IMG/VR virus record: IMGVR_UViG_3300036715_002482
Coordinates: 1 to 20,377 of that record
Length of the DNA: 20,377 bases
From: a virus
Strand: one strand, 5' to 3'
A program made the translations under genes and the position numbers. A model generated the notes under the pieces. It was not told where the DNA came from, did no database searches, and was given only the letters and a program-made list of their open reading frames with translations. Shown piece by piece: positions 15,677 to 20,377 of this stretch. The first letter of the stretch is position 1. Each line of letters opens with the position of its first letter.

Positions 15677-17125
15677 TTAACCTTCAGTTTCATTTAGTTC
15701 TATTTCATTTTTTTCAAGCTCAATAATATTTGCTATATCTTCTAATTCAGTTTCTAAATCATTTGATTTTGGAAGTTCAAAAACTTTTTGAATTTTTTTA
15801 TCAAGCTCTTTTATAATTTCTTTTGTAAAAACTTTATTTGTAAACAACTCTTTTGGTGATATATGTTTCTCTAAATGTTTAACCGCTATTGTTCTACCAG
15901 TTGTTGTAGGTACAAATTCACCTTTTTCTATTTTACCCCAACCAATTCCACATGTTTCCCAGTCAACATAATCATCTAAACCAACATACGGATTCATACC
16001 TTTATAAAATGAAATATGAAACTTTATAGGAATATTTGATTTTGAAAACCTTGATTTTTTAATAACAGAACGAACTACTATTCCAGTTGCTGCAGAATCA
16101 GCTGTTTCTTTTAACTGTGATTTAAATAATTCTACAATTATTGAACCATTATATGCAGGACCACCACCACCTGACATTGTATTTCCGTGTGTAAACATAT
16201 CAATAGAAGCATAAACATGATTAGTTATTATAACTGGTATATCAATTCTACCTAATTTTGAAGTACAAACTCTAAATAATTTTCTTAATTCTTTAGGTCT
16301 TGTCATATCAGCTTTATCGGAACCTGTTTGAACATCTTTTATTTCTTTATCAGTTGACAAATTAGCTAATGAATCTATAATAACTATGTATTTGTCAACT
16401 TCAACGTTTTTTGCTTTTGCTTCTTGTAATGTATCAACAAAATTTACAAGAAATGTTGAAAGTCTATTCACTGTATCAATATCATCAACATAAATCATTG
16501 ATGTCGTATCGATCCCAAAACGCTCAAACATTAAATCATCAGCAGCTTTTTCACTATCGATCCATATTATTTTATAGCCCTTTTTTTGTGCATTTTTTGC
16601 TATATTAAGACATAAAAACGTTTTACCTGTGTTATGATTTGAAAATCCACCACATAAATATCTATGATTTATATGATTAATTTCAAAATCATAAACAATA
16701 GAATCTTCTATTGTTTCTTTACTTAAAATTACTTGATTTCCTTTTTCACCAACTACAAAAGAATTTATATTTAAATTTTCAGTTTTAATAAATCCTTCAG
16801 GTGTTTCAATTAAATGGTCATAAGAGCATTTTATTGAATAATCTTTAGTTAATAACTGATACATTTTACGTTTTGGCTTTTTAAAAATTCTGTTTATTTT
16901 ATTATAGCCATCTAATGAATTTACATATATTCGTTTATCTTTATATTTTGTAAATAATTCTTCTACTTCAATCTCTATTGAGTTTTTTTCACAATGAATA
17001 TTAAATATTTTTTCAATTAGTTCATCGTCTAAATCATGTTTGTTAATATTAAAAGTTTTTTCTATTTCACTAAAATTTTTATAAAATTTTAATAACTCAT
17101 TTAATTTTTCTTCTATTGTACTCAT
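15677..17125 (-). CDS. uvsX: UvsX recombinase, C-terminal precursor: C-intein (165 aa) fused to C-extein (317 aa)
   Basis: A 482-residue precursor. Residues 1-165 are the C-terminal part of a split intein; residues 166-482 are the rest of the RecA-family recombinase, starting at TGKT, the second half of the Walker A loop. Further recombinase marks are IIWIDSEKAADDLMFERFG, Walker B YIVIIDSLANLS, ITNHVYAS with MSGGGGPAYNGS (DNA-binding loop and Gly-rich turn), and an acidic C-terminal tail (ELEKNEIELNETEG) as in UvsX/RecA. Without splicing this half lacks the P-loop glycines. The joined product would be 396 residues, against 391 for T4 UvsX. The start ATG has only a weak GTGAG upstream. UvsX carries out strand exchange in recombination and repair. 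Confidence 0.95.
   Translation of the reverse strand: MSTIEEKLNELLKFYKNFSEIEKTFNINKHDLDDELIEKIFNIHCEKNSIEIEVEELFTKYKDKRIYVNSLDGYNKINRIFKKPKRKMYQLLTKDYSIKCSYDHLIETPEGFIKTENLNINSFVVGEKGNQVILSKETIEDSIVYDFEINHINHRYLCGGFSNHNTGKTFLCLNIAKNAQKKGYKIIWIDSEKAADDLMFERFGIDTTSMIYVDDIDTVNRLSTFLVNFVDTLQEAKAKNVEVDKYIVIIDSLANLSTDKEIKDVQTGSDKADMTRPKELRKLFRVCTSKLGRIDIPVIITNHVYASIDMFTHGNTMSGGGGPAYNGSIIVELFKSQLKETADSAATGIVVRSVIKKSRFSKSNIPIKFHISFYKGMNPYVGLDDYVDWETCGIGWGKIEKGEFVPTTTGRTIAVKHLEKHISPKELFTNKVFTKEIIKELDKKIQKVFELPKSNDLETELEDIANIIELEKNEIELNETEG
16631..17125 (-). other. C-intein of the split UvsX intein (165 residues)
   Basis: Splicing motifs seen: block B as IKCSYDHLIETPEG (residues 98-111, with the usual His; Ser replaces the usual Thr of TxxH), block F as SIVYDFEINHINHRYLCGG, and block G as FSNHN with the penultimate His and terminal Asn. 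The first extein residue is Thr. Residues about 51-165 cover the remainder of a mini-intein; residues 1-50 are an extra helical, charged segment with no obvious counterpart in mini-inteins. No homing endonuclease motifs are present. Confidence 0.93.
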
Positions 17126-17158
17126 TTAAAATCTCACTTTTAAAAAATTTCTTAAAGT

Positions 17159-17482
17159 TCATTTGTGATCTTGTATAGTTTCAATTTCTTTTTCTTCGTC
17201 AAATTGAGATATGTATACTTTTATTTTTTGAGTAGGATGCAAACATCCAGATTCTCCAGCTAACAATACAGTTCTACCAGAAGGTATACCTTTTTCTAAA
17301 GAACTTGAAATTTGTGCATTTAATAATAAATTGCCTGTGCTAATCCAATCTTTAATTTTAACTCGTTCATTCGTATCTGCAATATTAATTTCCTCAACTA
17401 AATTTAATATACTTAATTTTTTCGCCAAATCATTTATTGAAAATTTGGATCCAATACTTTCTTCTATTTTCTTTTTTGCCAT
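17159..17482 (-). CDS. uvsX: UvsX recombinase, N-terminal precursor: N-extein (79 aa) fused to N-intein (28 aa)
   Basis: A 107-residue precursor. Residues 1-79 are the N-terminal part of UvsX, ending GRTVLLAGESG, the first half of Walker A (GESG followed by TGKT in the other gene). Residues 80-107 are the N-intein, starting CLHPTQKIKVY (block A with Cys1) and ending IQDHK at a TGA. AAAGGA 9-10 bases before the ATG is a good Shine-Dalgarno. The C-terminal precursor starts only 33 bases downstream, so both halves come from one message with no gene in between. A frameshift artefact is unlikely because both pieces end and start cleanly and every splicing residue is intact. Confidence 0.95.
   Translation of the reverse strand: MAKKKIEESIGSKFSINDLAKKLSILNLVEEINIADTNERVKIKDWISTGNLLLNAQISSSLEKGIPSGRTVLLAGESGCLHPTQKIKVYISQFDEEKEIETIQDHK
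17162..17245 (-). other. N-intein of the split UvsX intein (28 residues)
   Basis: Begins with the nucleophile Cys codon at 17245-17243 and contains only block A. The second half is acidic (FDEEKEIETIQD). The split is between blocks A and B, as in the rare 'atypically split' inteins such as AceL-TerL, whose N-part is about 25 residues, and unlike gp41-1 or Npu DnaE inteins, which split after block B near the C terminus. Confidence 0.93.
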
Positions 17483-17484
17483 TT

Positions 17485-17763
17485 CTATTTTCCTTTTACA
17501 AAATTTTCATTGTTTACTAATCCCATTTTATTAAATAAGGTGTCATATCTATTTTGAATATAAAACTTTACCAATTCCTCAAGTGCTTTATCCTTTGTAG
17601 AATATAATTCACTTATATAATCTTTTATAAAAAAGAACCAAGCTTGTTCATCAGGATCTTCATTTAAATATCCAACTATATTATTATTTGCACTATCATA
17701 TATTATATCCAATGCTCTATGAATATCAAGTTGTTTTAAAATAGGTGGTTTTAATTGTTTCAT
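17485..17763 (-). CDS. Hypothetical protein, 92 residues
   Basis: I do not recognise it. A soluble, mostly helical protein with an aromatic run EQAWFFFIKDYISELY in the middle. The start is the ATG at 17763, which shares one base with the preceding TGA (TGATG) and has AAAGGA about 9 bases upstream; a TTG one codon earlier is a less likely start. It ends 2 bases before the UvsX N-terminal gene. Confidence 0.82.
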   Translation of the reverse strand: MKQLKPPILKQLDIHRALDIIYDSANNNIVGYLNEDPDEQAWFFFIKDYISELYSTKDKALEELVKFYIQNRYDTLFNKMGLVNNENFVKGK

Positions 17764-18158
17764 CAAATATTTCCTTTTATTTCTTCAATTTTCAATTCAG
17801 AACCAAGTAAATCTTTAAGTTTTTGACTGATTATTGTTTCATTTTTATATAAAATATTTATATTATCTTTTATTGTTGCTAATTTTAAGTCAATACTAAA
17901 GTTTATACCATTTGTCGCTAATCCAATTTTATTTGGAATTTCATTTTTTATAATCTTATCAATTTCTTGTTTAACATAATCTTCGATATACAATTCAAAA
18001 TTTGTAATATCATCTAAAACTTCTTTTAATTTTTTTCGCATATACGTTAAACTTAAATCAGCTTTTATTTTATCATCCGAAGGACCCCAAACTTCTTTAG
18101 AAGTTGTCAAATATTCAATTTTCTTTTTTATATCTTCAACACTTATTTTATCAGCCAT
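17763..18158 (-). CDS. Hypothetical protein, 131 residues
   Basis: I do not recognise it. It is helical and charged, with likely coiled-coil stretches (LTYMRKKLKEVLDDITNFEL and the C-terminal IISQKLKDLLGSELKIEEI). No membrane segment or signal peptide. The start follows the polymerase-fragment stop by one base and overlaps the next gene by one base, so it belongs to the replication operon. No Shine-Dalgarno; it may depend on coupling. Confidence 0.82.
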   Translation of the reverse strand: MADKISVEDIKKKIEYLTTSKEVWGPSDDKIKADLSLTYMRKKLKEVLDDITNFELYIEDYVKQEIDKIIKNEIPNKIGLATNGINFSIDLKLATIKDNINILYKNETIISQKLKDLLGSELKIEEIKGNI

Positions 18159-18159
18159 T

Positions 18160-19311
18160 TTAAAAAATTTTTTTAAATGTTATTAAATTTTCAGGTATAC
18201 TATTTTTATTAAAAAGTTTCATAAATTTTTGAATAGGTTCAACTATTAATTTATAAAACATTTTATCATAATCAAATTCAGGTGCAAATTCAATAGGAAA
18301 ATATCCATTTATAAAAGCAAAGGTTTCATAATTTCCTTTTGAGTAATAGTATTTTATTCTTGATGACTTACGTATTAACATGTACTTATTTCTAAAATTT
18401 CTATTTTTTAACAATTCACTATTATAATTTGCTGCTGCTTTTATGTGTATAGGAGTTTTACTTTCAACTATAATTTCATTTTTTTTGTGAGTAACATATT
18501 TTTCATATTCTCCTATACCAACTGACATTGAAATATCGTTAATATCTTGAAGTTTAAATTGTTTTTTAATGTTTTTTAATTTTTCAATAATTTCATTAGT
18601 TGATATATTAAAATTATTTTTAAAAAAATACTTCATCAATTCATTTAATTTATCTCTTGCAAATTTTGGGTATGTTTTATTTATAATTTCAACGCCTGCA
18701 ATTTTAAATTTCTCTAACGATTCATATACTATATCATTTGCCCATTTAATTGACAAAATATAATGATTTTTTGAAAAAAATGCAGCATATTCAGATATTG
18801 ATTTTAGTTCAAAATTATAAATACTATTTGTATTATAATTATTAGAAAATTTATCTATTTGTAATTTTATAAATTGCTTTAATCTATAATTATAAAGATT
18901 TAAAATGAATTCAATTTTTGAGTATTCAAATTTACAACTATTGATTACAGTATTAAAATCTATAAATAACGAATCAACAACACCAGCTATAATTAAATTA
19001 CGATCTATAGGTTTAACGTCAGTAACGTTCAATATTTTATGTAATTTTTTATCTTTATGCCAATAATCTAAAAAATATTTATTTATAATATTACTTGAAA
19101 ACTTTATTAATGTTTGTCCTTGTAAAGCTATTGTTTCAGCTATATCTTTATTAAAAAAATTAAAATATTTATTACCAAATACGCCATAGGAAGAAACAAG
19201 AATTCGTTTTATAGCTTTTTCTAAATTTGAAACATTATTCCTATTAGAAATTAAATTTTTTAATTCTATTTCCAGTTCTTCCTTGGTCATATTTTCATAT
19301 TCTTTATTCAA
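18160..19311 (-). CDS. 43: DNA polymerase family B, C-terminal fragment (gp43B-like)
   Basis: A 383-residue protein matching the palm-thumb end of T4/RB69 gp43. It begins in the fingers, just before motif B (KRILVSSYGVFGN, residues 35-47). Motif C is AGVVDSLFID (109-118). It continues through the KKRFAL-like segment (SKNHYILSIKWAND) to the thumb (TPIHIKAAANYN) and ends FKKIF. The exonuclease domain and motif A are absent and are not encoded next door: the gene upstream is the clamp. The usual motif B Asn is Val39, and the first Asp of the usual GDTDS is Val111; the essential second Asp (D113) is kept. The start is probably TTG at 19311, with AGGA 6-7 bases upstream inside the clamp gene; an ATG at 19290 is the alternative. 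The N-terminal half should be encoded elsewhere in the genome. Confidence 0.88.
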   Translation of the reverse strand: MNKEYENMTKEELEIELKNLISNRNNVSNLEKAIKRILVSSYGVFGNKYFNFFNKDIAETIALQGQTLIKFSSNIINKYFLDYWHKDKKLHKILNVTDVKPIDRNLIIAGVVDSLFIDFNTVINSCKFEYSKIEFILNLYNYRLKQFIKLQIDKFSNNYNTNSIYNFELKSISEYAAFFSKNHYILSIKWANDIVYESLEKFKIAGVEIINKTYPKFARDKLNELMKYFFKNNFNISTNEIIEKLKNIKKQFKLQDINDISMSVGIGEYEKYVTHKKNEIIVESKTPIHIKAAANYNSELLKNRNFRNKYMLIRKSSRIKYYYSKGNYETFAFINGYFPIEFAPEFDYDKMFYKLIVEPIQKFMKLFNKNSIPENLITFKKIF

Positions 19312-20059
19312 AATCGTCCTGTGACTCCAATAAACCTGAGGCTAATTTAAAATTGTTACTGTCAAAAAACAAAATAGCATTTTCTTTTAAATAAACATTA
19401 TAATCTTCACTGTCTATAAATTTAAAAATTGACCTGTTAATAATAAATTTTTTAATTTCATTGTTTAAAATTTTAAACTCACCATCGAAATTTAATTCAA
19501 ATTCTGAGCCTATAAAAGTAACTTTTGAATTCTCAGTACTAATTATAAAACCACCTTCAACTTCTAAATCAGTCAATTGCTTTAATTTAAATAAAAATTC
19601 TTTATCTAAATAAATATTAGCAAAACTATTTTTTATATCAAATAAATTTTCAATTTTATTATCTTCAATTTCATTAAATTCTAAATTATTTAAAACTTTT
19701 ATTATTTTTTTAATATTTTTTGTTTTTAATTCAATTTGAGTAGCTGACATATCTGTTTCGTCGTAAGAAATAATAAATTTACAATCTCCTACTGCTAATA
19801 AAGCTGCTTTAAATTTATCAATATTATAAACCCATAATTTTATAGTTTCATCTATTTTATCATTTTTTTTGGAATATGCAAATATATCATCAAATTCTAT
19901 AGTTCCATACTTCATAATATTTAATTCATCTTTAAATGTTTTTGCTATTAATTTATCATTACTAATTTCTAATAAAATATTTTTATCTAAAACTCTAAAT
20001 TTTACAATAAAATCAATTAATGATTTTGAATTTAATAAATTTAACTCAATTTTTTTCAC
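19304..20059 (-). CDS. 45: Probable sliding clamp, gp45-like
   Basis: A 251-residue strand-rich protein (T4 gp45 is 228). Its N-terminal IELNLLNSKSLIDFIVKFRV, followed by ILLEISNDKLIAKTF and a later repeat of this layout (IKNSFANIYLDKEFLFKLKQL), fits the two-domain clamp fold. The C-terminal ENAILFFDSNNFKLASGLLES is a typical final strand pair. The start is GTG at 20059, with GAGG about 8 bases upstream. It overlaps the preceding gene by 14 bases and the polymerase fragment by 8. The clamp tethers polymerase and, in T4, activates gp55-dependent late transcription. Identification rests on fold-like pattern and position next to the polymerase, not on strong sequence identity. Confidence 0.72.
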   Translation of the reverse strand: MKKIELNLLNSKSLIDFIVKFRVLDKNILLEISNDKLIAKTFKDELNIMKYGTIEFDDIFAYSKKNDKIDETIKLWVYNIDKFKAALLAVGDCKFIISYDETDMSATQIELKTKNIKKIIKVLNNLEFNEIEDNKIENLFDIKNSFANIYLDKEFLFKLKQLTDLEVEGGFIISTENSKVTFIGSEFELNFDGEFKILNNEIKKFIINRSIFKFIDSEDYNVYLKENAILFFDSNNFKLASGLLESQDDFE

Positions 20060-20377
20060 TTTTAACCTCGTAGTATTTGTTTAAATTTTCTATATATTTT
20101 TTTATTTTTTCGCATTTTTCATAATCTTCTTTATTAATATAAAATTGCAATAAAGTATTAAATATTTTACTCCTATATTCTAATGAATCTTCAATTACAA
20201 ATTCTGTATTGTCTATTTTTAATATAAAATTTTTCATTAATTGTTTAAAGCTTTTTTTACTACCAAACAAATATTTATATAAGCTTGACATTATTTTTTC
20301 AGTTATCATTTCTTTTCTACTTAATGATTGTGTAAATTCATTAGTTACTTCATCGTCTTCTTTAAGTAAAGAAAGTA
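20046..20377 (-). CDS. Hypothetical protein, C-terminal part, runs off the right edge
   Basis: An open frame that continues without a stop to the window edge, so the true start is probably outside; an ATG at 20309 could also be a start. The visible 110 residues are charged and mostly helical. The last part, LQFYINKEDYEKCEKIKKYIENL, resembles a UVR-type helical hairpin seen in UvrB/UvrC and some phage proteins. The TGA stop overlaps the clamp start by 14 bases. No function is assigned. Confidence 0.7.
   Translation of the reverse strand, partial: LSLLKEDDEVTNEFTQSLSRKEMITEKIMSSLYKYLFGSKKSFKQLMKNFILKIDNTEFVIEDSLEYRSKIFNTLLQFYINKEDYEKCEKIKKYIENLNKYYEVKSEKN

Noticed and set aside
12216-17161. 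Possible recoding of TGA, given the high AT content
   Set aside because: TGA ends gp47 (12216-12218), an upstream small gene (13599-13601) and the UvsX N-part (17159-17161) at the expected places, and Trp is TGG throughout the repeats.
17126-17482. UvsX broken by a simple frameshift or sequencing error
   Set aside because: The N-part ends with an intein block A and the C-part starts with its own ATG and carries blocks B, F and G. All splicing residues and both extein halves are intact, and the summed extein length matches UvsX.

Overview
This window is a very AT-rich stretch of a tailed-phage genome distantly related to phage T4. The evidence is a dense set of T4 core genes: portal gp20, head-completion nuclease gp4, late sigma factor gp55, recombination proteins gp46 and gp47, helicase gp41, recombinase UvsX, the C-terminal half of DNA polymerase gp43, and a probable sliding clamp gp45. 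Genes are tightly packed, often overlapping by a few bases, and nearly all are on the minus strand. TGA is a normal stop. Several starts carry AAAGGA- or GGAG-type Shine-Dalgarno sites, others have only A-rich leaders. The host cannot be named from this sequence.

Layout from left to right. Positions 1-4660 (minus strand) hold virion-type genes: the start of the portal gene, a probable virion-associated protein, and two tandem paralogues ending in Trp-rich pentapeptide repeats. Positions 4690-6230 hold a plus-strand mobile element: a remnant of an IS607-type serine recombinase overlapping a full-length TnpB. The plus-strand gp4 gene follows and meets the minus-strand genes head-on, with a 4-base overlap of stop codons. 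Positions 6711-10517 carry a small DNA-binding-type protein, gp55, two unknown proteins and a probable structural protein. Positions 10533-20377 are a replication and recombination block, read from right to left: partial unknown gene, clamp, polymerase C-half, two unknown genes, split UvsX, gp41, three small genes, gp47, gp46.

The most striking feature is uvsX, which is encoded as two genes. The first ends with a 28-residue N-intein and the second begins with a 165-residue C-intein. The cut lies inside the Walker A loop (GESG / TGKT), so neither half can bind ATP until protein trans-splicing rebuilds a 396-residue recombinase. The split point is unusually close to the intein N terminus. The polymerase is also fractured: only the part from motif B onward is here, it follows the clamp gene rather than an N-terminal half, and two conserved catalytic-motif residues are changed.

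How the genes fit together: clamp, polymerase, helicase, UvsX and gp46/47 form the replication and recombination-dependent replication machinery. gp55 would direct late transcription with the clamp, probably from TATATATAA-type promoters, two of which are identical over 17 bases. Portal, gp4 and the repeat proteins would belong to virion assembly. There is no gene-free stretch over 300 bases, and no tRNA, rRNA or CRISPR array was seen.
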